Part shown: piece after piece, positions 5,894 through 14,036 of the stretch
Layout of the letters: every line of letters begins with the position of its first letter
Position numbering within the stretch: the first letter of the stretch is position 1
From: a virus
Reading direction: 5' to 3' (one strand)
DNA length: 64,000 nucleotides
IMG/VR virus record: IMGVR_UViG_3300036780_000171
Span: 19,462 to 83,461 of that record
Notes under the pieces: generated by a model
The model's input: the letters and a program-made list of their open reading frames with translations, nothing else
Database searches by the model: none
Told to the model about the DNA's origin: nothing
Made by a program: the position numbers and the translations under genes

Positions 5894-5922
5894 ATTATAT
5901 GGTAGTGAATAAAAAAAATCAA
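5894..5922 (-). promoter_or_regulatory. Promoter of tRNA array 2 (attenuated)
   Basis: TTGATT (5917-5922), 17 nt spacer, TATAAT (5894-5899), 6 nt to the leader ATG. It sits just downstream of the terminase stop codon at 5926. Confidence 0.78.
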
Positions 5923-5925
5923 GTC

Positions 5926-7332
5926 CTACATAAATACCACATCATTTGCCGTTACTGCTACAGTGTTACTAAATGTCATTGAAGCGGCATCGGCTATGTC
6001 AGGACTAGCAATACCACGTTTGCCAAGCTCTTCCTTTGGCTCAATTTTCACTCGGCTGGCGCTATCCGGCTTATAGTTAATTAAGCTAATCTGATAAAAT
6101 TCTTCGGTTTTAACAATTTTGCCGCCGCCCTTTACCCACTGGCCAAGTAACCAGTATGCTTCCGCGCGCAAGTTAGCATAGCTGTCTTTTTCGTATGCTG
6201 TAGTTCCGCCTTTGAATGTATTGACTACTATATTTCGTTCGGCCAAACGGTTGCCCACGCCATGACCCACGCCGCTATCGTCAACCGTAACGTCTGTGCT
6301 GGTTATCTCGTATTCTTTCATATAGCCTTCAATCCGGCCGACTTGTGCCATTAAATCAGGGTCACGGTTCTTTTCTAGCAAGCGCATATAATTGTCGTAA
6401 CGCAGCACAAACGTGGTGTAGTTACTTCCACCGGCCGCGATGTCAACACCTAAGCGCGGCCGACCCACGGGGCGCGGTATTTGTAGCTCGGCATCTTCGT
6501 ATGCTCTCTCAAGGTCACTATCCGTAACCAGCTTCCGCCAGCCCTGCTCATTAACTTCATCTTCTTCGGGGAATTGGCAAGCATAGAGAATATCGAAAAA
6601 GGCTTCATTTCGCATTTCCTCGATAAAGGCTTCGCTATAGCGATTTTCTCTAAGTGCCTGCACATAGTCGATAAAAATACGGAAATAGCGGCCATTGTTC
6701 CATGTCCGGTGGAAGTGATTGCGATAAAATGGGTTGCCAATTTTGAGCAAGAAGCTATCTTGCTGACCACCAAGCATACGCATAACCATGCTCTGTAGGT
6801 CATCTGGAATCAGCGCTGACTCGTCTTCTATAATATTTGGGCTACCAAAGCCAGTTAATGACTCTTTCACGCGTTGGCGGTTGCGAGAGTCGGCTGTAAA
6901 GGTACGTATGCCGCCGCCGCCTTTCCAAGTCACCTGTCGCTTATTTCTGGTACGACGCAATTTATCTAGCGGTTCGTTCGGGTCAAGCTCAAGCTGGCTA
7001 TAGAATTGTTCATGGTCGAATGAGTGCTGTATCACCTTTTCCATAATAATCTGCGACTTTGGTTCTGACCCCGTCACAATAGCAAACTGCTCATGAAAGG
7101 CTTGGCTACGCACGATTAAAGCCATCGCCACCGTTGAGCTTTTACCATACTGTGTGCTGGCAATAACCTGCACCCGTTGGTGGTCTTTTATAAATATGAC
7201 ATTAAAAATATCTGCCTGGCCGTCTGTTAATTCAAACGGTAAGCCTTTATCATCTCTAAAATAGCGTCTAACTATTTGCTTCGCTATTTCCCGATTCTGC
7301 TGTCTCGCTTGGCTCGTCGTCGGCATTTTCAA
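5926..7332 (-). CDS. terL: Terminase large subunit (DNA packaging motor)
   Basis: 468 aa with the two expected domains. The ATPase domain has a Walker A-like loop STQYGKSS (59-66) and Walker B NIIEDESA (167-173). The RNase H-like nuclease domain starts GVDIAAGGSNYT (296 on) and has a later DDSGVGHGVG. It cleaves and pumps concatemeric DNA into the head through the portal. It overlaps the small subunit gene by 65 bp. An ATG two codons downstream is an equally good start. Confidence 0.93.
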   Translation of the reverse strand: MKMPTTSQARQQNREIAKQIVRRYFRDDKGLPFELTDGQADIFNVIFIKDHQRVQVIASTQYGKSSTVAMALIVRSQAFHEQFAIVTGSEPKSQIIMEKVIQHSFDHEQFYSQLELDPNEPLDKLRRTRNKRQVTWKGGGGIRTFTADSRNRQRVKESLTGFGSPNIIEDESALIPDDLQSMVMRMLGGQQDSFLLKIGNPFYRNHFHRTWNNGRYFRIFIDYVQALRENRYSEAFIEEMRNEAFFDILYACQFPEEDEVNEQGWRKLVTDSDLERAYEDAELQIPRPVGRPRLGVDIAAGGSNYTTFVLRYDNYMRLLEKNRDPDLMAQVGRIEGYMKEYEITSTDVTVDDSGVGHGVGNRLAERNIVVNTFKGGTTAYEKDSYANLRAEAYWLLGQWVKGGGKIVKTEEFYQISLINYKPDSASRVKIEPKEELGKRGIASPDIADAASMTFSNTVAVTANDVVFM

Positions 7333-7711
7333 GGTTCTTTCTCATAAGATTGGCTAGTTCACGCAACTCGTCATCTTCTTTGGTTTTAATCTCGCCCTCG
7401 ACTTCAACCTTGGCTTTATTTGTAAAGTTTGGGTCTTTTTTCTCCAAGTACCATTTGGCCGTTGGTAAATCTTTCCCTGATGCAAGGGCTTCGGCCACTA
7501 TATCACGGCTGGTTTGGGCTAGAAAGTTTTTAGCTGCTTCCATTCTTTGGGAAAACTCAGGATATTTTTTCAGCCAATCATAATAGGTCGTTATATCTAT
7601 AACAGCGTAACGACAAGCTGCTTCGATTGAGCTATCACGCTGAAGCATAGCAACGAGTTTCCCAACGATTTCCTCGCTATAAATTGTTGGTCTACCTATT
7701 TTTTTTGCCAT
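7268..7711 (-). CDS. terS: Terminase small subunit-like DNA-binding protein
   Basis: 147 aa. GRPTIYSEEIVGKL and a helix-turn-helix (IEAACRYAVIDITTYYDWLKKYPEF) resemble phage small terminases that select packaging sites. The C-terminus is acidic. Position directly upstream of terL supports the call. Confidence 0.8.
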   Translation of the reverse strand: MAKKIGRPTIYSEEIVGKLVAMLQRDSSIEAACRYAVIDITTYYDWLKKYPEFSQRMEAAKNFLAQTSRDIVAEALASGKDLPTAKWYLEKKDPNFTNKAKVEVEGEIKTKEDDELRELANLMRKNLENADDEPSETAESGNSEANS

Positions 7712-7712
7712 A

Positions 7713-7865
7713 CTATTCTTTCGAAAGCTCGCCTGATATTTTGGCAGCCATTAGGCACCAAACGCAAGTCCAGCCTCGTTTATTCGTCTTAATATTTAAT
7801 GTGCGTACAAGCTTGGTGCCTGGACCTTGAATCGGGCAGTCATGTACTGGTGGTTTTTCGGCCAT
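7713..7865 (-). CDS. Small hypothetical protein, 50 aa
   Basis: ATG 7865, TAG 7713-7715, one base upstream of the terS start. Two Cys pairs are not obvious, but C10, C36 and C39 (WTCVWC) could bind metal. Tight packing with its neighbours supports it as a gene. Function unknown. Confidence 0.55.
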   Translation of the reverse strand: MAEKPPVHDCPIQGPGTKLVRTLNIKTNKRGWTCVWCLMAAKISGELSKE

Positions 7866-7869
7866 CTTT

Positions 7870-8319
7870 TTATCCTATACTCAATACTATATTCTCTGGC
7901 ATACAGTCGCACTTCCATAAATATCCGGTTACTTTTTTGGCAATACTATCATACTGTGGTTGCATTGGTTGACCACAGTTCAGACACTCATGTTTGGCTA
8001 AAAGCCGGGGATTCTCATATACATTGCCAAGCACCTCGTAATCTACCGTGGGTTCGTCAATATTGAAGCCAATGGCTTGTATCGTGCCAATAAACTTTGA
8101 GCCATATTTGACTTCGAAAATAGCTCGTCGGTCTGACTTATATGATACAATATCGCCTTCGTATATTGGTTTGCCAAATTTATCTTTGTAGCCGGTATAT
8201 TGCATAACATGGAAATTGTACTTAATGCCATACCGCAAGACATTCCAAGGTGTAGCATCAGGTGAAGCAAGCATTTCTCTACTGTCTTTATCCCAAGCCC
8301 GAAATTTAAACTCACGCAT
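7870..8319 (-). CDS. YopX-family protein
   Basis: 149 aa. MREFKFRAWDKDSREML and QYTGYKDKFGKPIYEGDIV are the hallmark strings of the YopX family, common in Gram-positive phages and of unknown function. The C-terminus adds ECLNCGQ and KCDC, a likely zinc site. It lies 1 bp downstream of the ParB-like gene. Confidence 0.85.
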   Translation of the reverse strand: MREFKFRAWDKDSREMLASPDATPWNVLRYGIKYNFHVMQYTGYKDKFGKPIYEGDIVSYKSDRRAIFEVKYGSKFIGTIQAIGFNIDEPTVDYEVLGNVYENPRLLAKHECLNCGQPMQPQYDSIAKKVTGYLWKCDCMPENIVLSIG

Positions 8320-8320
8320 C

Positions 8321-8911
8321 TTAATTCTCGTTGATTAACTCAAGCAATGCGGTTTCTTTGCTCTCATCAATAGCCAATAAATGCTGCATGACTCTATCGC
8401 CATCATCCTTGCCAAAGTGAAATACGATGGTCACACCATCACCGGCTACTTTACCGCTGCTATCATAGTTATCAAAGTCAAAGTTCGCAATTTCCTGCAG
8501 CTCTTCCAGTTCGGTTTCCGTGTAAGGCAATAGCACTTGGCCGGGGTACTCAATAAGCAATTTGTTTACCAGGTAGGCTTCTTCGACCCTATCGAATGGT
8601 ACTTGCTGCTGGTACCAGATAGTTAATTCACGGGCGCGTTTATCGTCAACCTTACCTTCATTGTAGATATTTATTTCTGTAAAGCCTAGCTCTTTTGCCG
8701 CAGTGTATCTTTGGGCACCATCAATAATTTCGTAAGAATCTTTTTCTAATTCTCTCACTAATATTATGCCTCTTAAACCATTAGTTTGAATACTTTTAAC
8801 TATCTTGTGGTATTCACTGGTGTCTGCTTTTTTCGGATTATACTCATTAGGTTTAACACTATTAATGTCAACCTTTAGTATCTTAGCTGGTTCGAAGTCT
8901 AGATTTGCCAT
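8321..8911 (-). CDS. ParB/Srx-type nuclease-like protein
   Basis: 196 aa. The N-terminal ParB domain is clear: SVKPNEYNPKK, SIQTNGLRGIILVRE and EIIDGAQRYTAAKELGF (residues ~18-85), followed by a helical region. Phage proteins of this type often act as DNA-binding or modification-linked factors, sometimes next to methyltransferases or terminase. It sits between the packaging and 7-deazaguanine genes. Confidence 0.8.
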   Translation of the reverse strand: MANLDFEPAKILKVDINSVKPNEYNPKKADTSEYHKIVKSIQTNGLRGIILVRELEKDSYEIIDGAQRYTAAKELGFTEINIYNEGKVDDKRARELTIWYQQQVPFDRVEEAYLVNKLLIEYPGQVLLPYTETELEELQEIANFDFDNYDSSGKVAGDGVTIVFHFGKDDGDRVMQHLLAIDESKETALLELINEN

Positions 8912-8966
8912 ATACTCTTATATTCTTGTTATGCCAGGTCGTATGGTTATTATTATACTGCTGTAG

Positions 8967-9713
8967 TTATGACCAATCAACCCCTCTCTTGCGCCATAGG
9001 TCTGTTACCTGGTGTTGTAATTTTATAAAATGTTGGGCTTCTTTGGCGAGTCTGATAGCATAAGGCGTTACCTTAGCATTGACAATAATTGCCCGTTTGT
9101 CTTTGAGCCGCTTGGTACTACCATACTTGCCCGGGCTTAACCAGGCGGTGCTATCCACGCTATAGTATGGGTAACGCTGCAGCATTGGCGCATTGGTCAT
9201 GCCAAGCCCGTGAACGCGTACATCGCCCCGTGTATGCGAAAAAACATAGTCCAAAAAGCTAGTTAGGACATCGCGATTGGTGTTTACTCCGGCCACACCG
9301 CCCACGGCCATGAGCGCATCGTTATCTGACATAGCCCGTTGTAGTACTTTATCGCGCAGCGAACTATCGCAGTAATCCGAGTAGTGGTATATGTCAATGA
9401 TTTTGGCTTTGGTTTGCGCTCGCAGCTGATTAAGATTTTTTTCCGTTTGGGTTGGGTCGCTGGTGTCGAGATTAAAGGCCAGCTTTACGTTGTAGCGATT
9501 TATATAGTCTATATATTGCTGGACAGGTATATTAATACCTTTGACGCGAGCGGTATAGCCGCCGCTATCAATAATCATTTGCTTAAAATCTGACTGTCGG
9601 GGATTCTTTTTATATCCCAATGACCATGCGGACTTTAAGCAGTAATCAGCGCCTTGTTGTTTGAGAATATCATGGAATAGCGGGGTTTCCGAGCCAGCAA
9701 AAAATAATTTCAT
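8967..9713 (-). CDS. dpdA: DpdA-like DNA deazaguanine transglycosylase
   Basis: 248 aa with the shape of a tRNA-guanine-transglycosylase relative: IIDSGGYTAR (active-site Asp region), AFNLDTSDPTQTEKNL (second Asp), VHGLGMTNAPML and SVDSTAWLSPG. Phage DpdA swaps guanine in DNA for a 7-deazaguanine base. The preQ0 genes folE, queD, queE and queC lie upstream in the same orientation, which makes DNA modification far more likely than a tRNA role. It overlaps the upstream gene by 4 bp. Confidence 0.8.
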   Translation of the reverse strand: MKLFFAGSETPLFHDILKQQGADYCLKSAWSLGYKKNPRQSDFKQMIIDSGGYTARVKGINIPVQQYIDYINRYNVKLAFNLDTSDPTQTEKNLNQLRAQTKAKIIDIYHYSDYCDSSLRDKVLQRAMSDNDALMAVGGVAGVNTNRDVLTSFLDYVFSHTRGDVRVHGLGMTNAPMLQRYPYYSVDSTAWLSPGKYGSTKRLKDKRAIIVNAKVTPYAIRLAKEAQHFIKLQHQVTDLWRKRGVDWS

Positions 9714-9973
9714 TGCTCATCAATTTCAATCGGCTTGCCATTAAATACGTAAATACCTTGGGCTATCATTTCGTTAAATAAATCGACCCTATCTTGCAAT
9801 ATGTGGTCGGATAGTAATTTATGCTCTGATTTGGTGGCTGCCCATTCTGAAAACTCGGCATTGGTCAAGCTATCTGCACCAACATAATAAGGCTGGCCAT
9901 TTTTAAACTTGACTAATTCAACATTATGTAAATTATCCAGCGTACACTGTTCCATGACTCGCAAGACTCTCAT
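9710..9973 (-). CDS. Hypothetical protein between dpdA and queC
   Basis: 87 aa, translationally coupled by 4 bp overlaps to queC and dpdA. MRVLRVMEQCTLDNLHNVEL, then mixed alpha/beta; no family recognised. Position suggests an accessory role in base modification. Confidence 0.6.
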   Translation of the reverse strand: MRVLRVMEQCTLDNLHNVELVKFKNGQPYYVGADSLTNAEFSEWAATKSEHKLLSDHILQDRVDLFNEMIAQGIYVFNGKPIEIDEQ

Positions 9974-10944
9974 ATGGCACCTCTCATCTCAAACCAACGT
10001 TTTAGTAGCATCTTGGTACGGCCAATACGATAATCCCGTATATCCAGCTTGCTGGTCAATATGCTAGGGTCTGGCTCTTCCAGATGTGGTTCGTGAATAC
10101 CGTTATTTTCCATGGCTATAGCACGACTGACACAGGCATTGCAAGTACCGCAAGCTATCTCGGAATCACTATAACATGACGTTGAGAAATCGGTTAGCTC
10201 TTGGGCATCGAACTCCTGACCGTATTTGTGGATGAGCTGGCTTTTTGTCCACTTGCCAAACGGCGTATGCACTTTGACTTTTTGTGGTTCAAGCCCTTGA
10301 AATTTGCCGGTGGTAATAGACTTGAGCAGTTTGCTGGCGTGACGGTAAAAGGTGGGATTTTTATCAGGTGCCCATTCGGCAATCTGGCTTAGTACAATAT
10401 CAGGCGAATACGTGCTGGCAGCCATAAGAAAGTATAGATTACGATATGGAATATAGCCATTATCCATTTCATGCTGACCAAGTTGTAGGCTACGGTCAAT
10501 GGTAATGTCACCGTCAAACCGTTCACGTATTTTTCCAACGGCTGCCAGTTCTTTGTCTTGTGCTCTATGGCCTATGGCAAAGTATACGGCTTTTGGCTGG
10601 CCTAGTAACCGCCAAGTGGCAAAGCTATCCAATCCGCCCGATAATAGCATGACACTGTCTTCTGGTGGCTGCTCCACGCGTTTATGCTGATATGGTTCGT
10701 AAGCAAAGTTGTGGGTATACCTATCTTGTTCCATGTGTCGTTGCCAGGCTTCGCCAAGCGCTGGTGCAATGGCTGATGCCCTACTGACTGCCACATCGGT
10801 ATTATGGTGGTTGCGACATAAACGTTGCCAAGTCTCGATTTGCACGGCTTGGCCGAGTACAAACATATCAGGCAAGGTCGTTAATACCGCTTGCTCAAAA
10901 CCGGCTTCTTCGTATGTAGTCGCAAAATGTTCGTGGGTTTTCAT
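9970..10944 (-). CDS. queC: QueC, 7-cyano-7-deazaguanine (preQ0) synthase
   Basis: 324 aa. PP-loop LSGGLDSFATWRLLG (residues ~100-115), IPYRNLYFLMAAS, and the zinc motif CYSDSEIACGTCNAC near the C-terminus. It converts CDG to preQ0 using ATP and ammonia. Compared with the usual ~220-230 aa it has an extra ~95 residue N-terminus that does not look like the amidotransferase of Gat-QueC. With no obvious downstream amidotransferase, preQ0 itself may be the DNA base. Confidence 0.9.
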   Translation of the reverse strand: MKTHEHFATTYEEAGFEQAVLTTLPDMFVLGQAVQIETWQRLCRNHHNTDVAVSRASAIAPALGEAWQRHMEQDRYTHNFAYEPYQHKRVEQPPEDSVMLLSGGLDSFATWRLLGQPKAVYFAIGHRAQDKELAAVGKIRERFDGDITIDRSLQLGQHEMDNGYIPYRNLYFLMAASTYSPDIVLSQIAEWAPDKNPTFYRHASKLLKSITTGKFQGLEPQKVKVHTPFGKWTKSQLIHKYGQEFDAQELTDFSTSCYSDSEIACGTCNACVSRAIAMENNGIHEPHLEEPDPSILTSKLDIRDYRIGRTKMLLKRWFEMRGAI

Positions 10945-10946
10945 GT

Positions 10947-11069
10947 CTATTGGAATGACGTAAATATTGATGTAGCAGCGCCGACAAAAATAAGTGCAAA
11001 AAATAGAATAATGCCGACAATTAGCGCGGCAAATATTAAGTTATTTAGATTATATTTAAGCTTTACCAT
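10947..11069 (-). CDS. Small membrane protein, 40 aa
   Basis: Starts inside the last codons of the folE gene (ATG 11069) and ends 2 bp before queC. One hydrophobic stretch (FAALIVGIILFFALIFVG). Function unknown. Confidence 0.5.
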   Translation of the reverse strand: MVKLKYNLNNLIFAALIVGIILFFALIFVGAATSIFTSFQ

Positions 11070-12138
11070 TAATAAATGAAATCCATTCCTGGCGTGTAGC
11101 CAGCTGCTCCTTAAATGCCCCGAGTAAATGAGCTGTAGTGACTTCTTGACCATCTTGTTTGACCCCACGCATAACCATACAATAGTGCCTGCCCTTGATA
11201 GATACTGCTACTCCTTTTGGTTCTAGGTTACTATAAATTGCGTTTGCAAGATGAACAGTCAGCTGTTCCTGGAGAATAGGTTGACGACCGAGTAGTTCAG
11301 CTATCCTTGTAAACTTAGATAACCCCATAACTGACCCGTCAGGAATATATGCTAACGCAATGCTATAGTCAACTGGCAATAAATGATGCGGGCATAAACT
11401 ATAGACCTTTATATTTGTGAATACTATCATCTCATCATTGTCACAAGGGAATTTTGACTTGAAAATTGCTTCTATTTCTTGCTTGGCTTTTGGCTTGTTA
11501 CCTTCAAATAACTCCTGATACATTCTGGCAACCCGCAGCGGAGTTTCTTTAAAATCAGGTTCATCAAGGTTGACGCCTAGAGACTTAAGAATCTTCGCAA
11601 TGTAGTTCTCAACGGTAGCTAAACCAGCAAAGTGACCACTTGTTTTGCCGACTTCATTATGTATTTTTGAATGGTCTGGACGACATAAAATAATTAGGTT
11701 GGAAGTATCATTATTCCATTTCCTACCGTCAAGATGATGCACGATTAAGTCAAAGCCATCAACTGGTTCTCCACATCTTTGACAAAACTTACCACGTTCT
11801 TTAATAATAATTTTTTTGGCGATAATAAAAGAATCTTTGGTTAAGCTTTCTTTTATCTTTTCTATCTGTTCGGCCGTCTTTGGATATTTACCGCTTTTTT
11901 GTCTTAATTCTATTTGTTTCTGGTCTTGCATTTGTCTGGTAGCAAGCTCACTTTTTAGTTGTCTCAGCTTAGGGGTATATGATTTCTTAATAATATTGCT
12001 ATGGTCTTGATAGCGACAAGTAACCGAACAATAAATTCCTTTTTGCATACTAGGGTAATACTCAAACTTTTTGTCGCAAACTAGACAAGTTGCAGTTTTT
12101 TTGGCACCATTTTTGCTGCTTTGGTTATTTTTTACCAT
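11056..12138 (-). CDS. folE: HNH endonuclease fused in frame to GTP cyclohydrolase I (FolE)
   Basis: 360 aa in two halves. Residues 1-165 are a homing-type HNH protein: a Cys cluster (C18, C21, C37, C41), a charged helical linker, then CQRCGEPVDGFDLIVHHLDG and CRPDHSKIH. Residues ~170-360 are a full-length FolE with LCPHHLLP (Zn ligands C249, H252), GLSKFTRIAELL and RHYCMVMRG (C320). FolE makes the pterin precursor for preQ0. No separate FolE start is obvious, so the two halves seem to be read as one. The fusion has its own leaderless promoter, typical of endonuclease genes here. Confidence 0.9.
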   Translation of the reverse strand: MVKNNQSSKNGAKKTATCLVCDKKFEYYPSMQKGIYCSVTCRYQDHSNIIKKSYTPKLRQLKSELATRQMQDQKQIELRQKSGKYPKTAEQIEKIKESLTKDSFIIAKKIIIKERGKFCQRCGEPVDGFDLIVHHLDGRKWNNDTSNLIILCRPDHSKIHNEVGKTSGHFAGLATVENYIAKILKSLGVNLDEPDFKETPLRVARMYQELFEGNKPKAKQEIEAIFKSKFPCDNDEMIVFTNIKVYSLCPHHLLPVDYSIALAYIPDGSVMGLSKFTRIAELLGRQPILQEQLTVHLANAIYSNLEPKGVAVSIKGRHYCMVMRGVKQDGQEVTTAHLLGAFKEQLATRQEWISFINGKA

Positions 12139-12144
12139 GTATTT

Positions 12145-12173
12145 ATTATATATTACTAAAAAGATAAGTACAA
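12145..12173 (-). promoter_or_regulatory. Leaderless promoter of the HNH-folE gene
   Basis: TTGTAC (12168-12173), 17 nt, TATAAT (12145-12150), 6 nt to the ATG at 12138. Confidence 0.7.
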
Positions 12174-12176
12174 ACT

Positions 12177-12950
12177 CTATGTGCCTCTCACGTCTCCGAA
12201 TAGCGCGATATGCAGCCTGCCGGAGAGATTAAAGCCGTGCTCGATACAAAAGTCCACTAATTGGCGTTGACCCGACTGGATTTTTTCAGCCGTGCGGCCT
12301 TCGGGCATCAGAAAGACGCGCTGTGGCGGTATGTCATACTTGTCCACCAGGCTAAGCGCTTCTTCCAGGTCATGGTAGGTTGAGATAACAAACTTAAAGT
12401 CGGCTTGCGGCAACGCGACAAAGGCTTCCATGGCACGCGGTTTGTCGCGTTTCTTCGGGTAGTTGCCGGAATTTTCGAGCTTGGGGCTGACGTTAAATTG
12501 GCCAACCCTGGCCGCCAGCTCAGGTTTTGGGGCAATGGTGCCGTTGGTTTCAATCTCAGTGGCAAACGACGGGTCACGCTGCCACACTTTGTCTATAAGG
12601 TCGACTATGCGGCCTTGTTGGAGAAGCGGCTCGCCGCCAGTCACTATTAACCGGCGTGGGGCTTTGGCCACCACTATATCAGCTACGGCGTCGGTATCCA
12701 GGCTCATTTCTTCGGCCGCACGGCGGAATATGCGATTGTCGTCGTGTGGTGCGCTTTCGGCAGCGCTATTCTCAAACCGCCATGTTTCTGGCACATCGCA
12801 CCACGAACATGTCAAGTTGCAACCGCTCAAGCGCACGAACGTTGAAGGCTCGCCAGCGTGTCGACCTTCGCCCTGGATAGTATCGAATATCTGTGGTAGC
12901 TCCGAGCCGCTTTCCATACGCGAAAGCGTTAGGTCGACAACTTCGCTCAT
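12177..12950 (-). CDS. queE: QueE, 7-carboxy-7-deazaguanine synthase
   Basis: 257 aa radical SAM enzyme. FDTIQGEGRHAGEPSTFVRL, then the cluster motif CNLTCSWCD (C-x3-C-x2-C), TGGEPLLQ, ETNGT and a C-terminal half of the QueE type. It converts carboxytetrahydropterin to CDG. Its DNA is visibly richer in G+C than the flanking genes, suggesting separate acquisition. Start codon overlaps the stop of the upstream small gene (ATGA). Confidence 0.93.
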   Translation of the reverse strand: MSEVVDLTLSRMESGSELPQIFDTIQGEGRHAGEPSTFVRLSGCNLTCSWCDVPETWRFENSAAESAPHDDNRIFRRAAEEMSLDTDAVADIVVAKAPRRLIVTGGEPLLQQGRIVDLIDKVWQRDPSFATEIETNGTIAPKPELAARVGQFNVSPKLENSGNYPKKRDKPRAMEAFVALPQADFKFVISTYHDLEEALSLVDKYDIPPQRVFLMPEGRTAEKIQSGQRQLVDFCIEHGFNLSGRLHIALFGDVRGT

Positions 12951-13108
12951 ACGAGTTCCTCGAAGATACCAAGTATTTCAGCCACGATAAGCAAAATGCC
13001 AGCCCATACCAGCCATGCTAGATGTAACGTTGTTACAACCCCGACAAGTGAGATACCTGCTAGGATTCGAATAAGCGACTTTGCCAGACTAATATTTTTA
13101 TGATTCAT
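12947..13108 (-). CDS. Small membrane protein between queD and queE
   Basis: 53 aa from ATG 13108, overlapping queD by 11 bp and queE by 4 bp. Two hydrophobic segments (ILAGISLVGVVTTLHLAWLV and GILLIVAEILGIF). Function unknown; coupling suggests it is translated with the preQ0 genes. Confidence 0.55.
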   Translation of the reverse strand: MNHKNISLAKSLIRILAGISLVGVVTTLHLAWLVWAGILLIVAEILGIFEELV

Positions 13109-13481
13109 AAGTAACCTCGGCATAGCTGGTATCGGTTTCGTATAGTTTTATATGGGTAACTTCAACTCTATCATTATTAATTCGCTCGCTAAACTCTTTA
13201 AAAAGCAACATGCTAATGTTTTCGGCCGATGTCTGTATGCCGAGACTTATATTCAAATCTTGATGGTCGTATTTTGGTTCCAGCTCTTTCCAGAATGCTT
13301 TGACAAGACCGAAATCTTCTACAAAACCTACCTTACTGACTTGTACATCTTGCCGTAAGCTTACGGTGACAAACAATTTGTAATTATGGCCATGTTGGTT
13401 CTTGCACTTGCCCTCGTAACCATTGCCGAGATGATGAGCTGCACTAAAACTAAATTCTTTGGTTATACTCTGTTTTAACAT
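13098..13481 (-). CDS. queD: QueD, 6-carboxytetrahydropterin synthase
   Basis: 127 aa. FSAAHHL (zinc His), CKNQHGHNYKL (catalytic Cys and zinc His-x-His), and a C-terminal LYETDTSYAEV with the substrate-binding Glu. It acts after FolE in preQ0 synthesis. A strong AGGGGGAG ribosome site precedes the ATG. Confidence 0.93.
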   Translation of the reverse strand: MLKQSITKEFSFSAAHHLGNGYEGKCKNQHGHNYKLFVTVSLRQDVQVSKVGFVEDFGLVKAFWKELEPKYDHQDLNISLGIQTSAENISMLLFKEFSERINNDRVEVTHIKLYETDTSYAEVTYES

Positions 13482-13511
13482 ATTATTTATCTCCCCCTTA
13501 TTATATTAAAT

Positions 13512-14036
13512 TTATGCACCAGCGTCAACTAGTTTTCCCTGTTTTATGTCTCGTAAATATTGCTCAAAGGCGGGATTACACAAGCAAGCTGGCGAGCGTT
13601 TTTCACGCAGGATTTTTATGGCTTCGTCGGCGCTTTTCCCGCTCAACATCAAGGCTCGTGCGGCCACCAGGCTGGAACGATTCAGCCCGGCTTGGCAGTG
13701 GACTAAAACCGGCGCGGTCTTACGACAAACATTGACCCAGGTGGCAATGGCATCGACTTCTTCGGTATTCTGTTCCAAGCTGTCATACATGGTGACCGAC
13801 ATGGCCGAACTAAGTTCATGTTTGATGGTGTAGTGTTCCCATGGATAGAGCGAAACGAGGTGCTTGATAAAAGTTGGTAAGACTAGCCCGTTCTCGCAGC
13901 CGCCTTGCCACAGGTTGTAACCTATCTGGCTTATGAAAGGCACGTCAAATGGGGTGTTACCATGGCGGGCGATACCGACCATGCGCTTGCTGGTCGGGTC
14001 GAACTTTATATCTATCTTGGTTGGGTCATTATTCAT
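13512..14036 (-). CDS. Dual-specificity / tyrosine phosphatase-like protein
   Basis: 174 aa. The active-site loop is intact: LVHCQAGLNRSSLVAA (HCx5R). An upstream Asp-containing segment could be the general acid. The C-terminus ERSPACL-like region is rich in Cys. It may remove phosphate from host proteins, RNA 5' ends or nucleotides. It overlaps the upstream gene by 4 bp. Confidence 0.8.
   Translation of the reverse strand: MNNDPTKIDIKFDPTSKRMVGIARHGNTPFDVPFISQIGYNLWQGGCENGLVLPTFIKHLVSLYPWEHYTIKHELSSAMSVTMYDSLEQNTEEVDAIATWVNVCRKTAPVLVHCQAGLNRSSLVAARALMLSGKSADEAIKILREKRSPACLCNPAFEQYLRDIKQGKLVDAGA

Noticed and set aside
9970-10944. Gat-QueC fusion making archaeosine-type base
   Set aside because: The N-terminal extension lacks the N-terminal Cys and motifs of class II amidotransferases.
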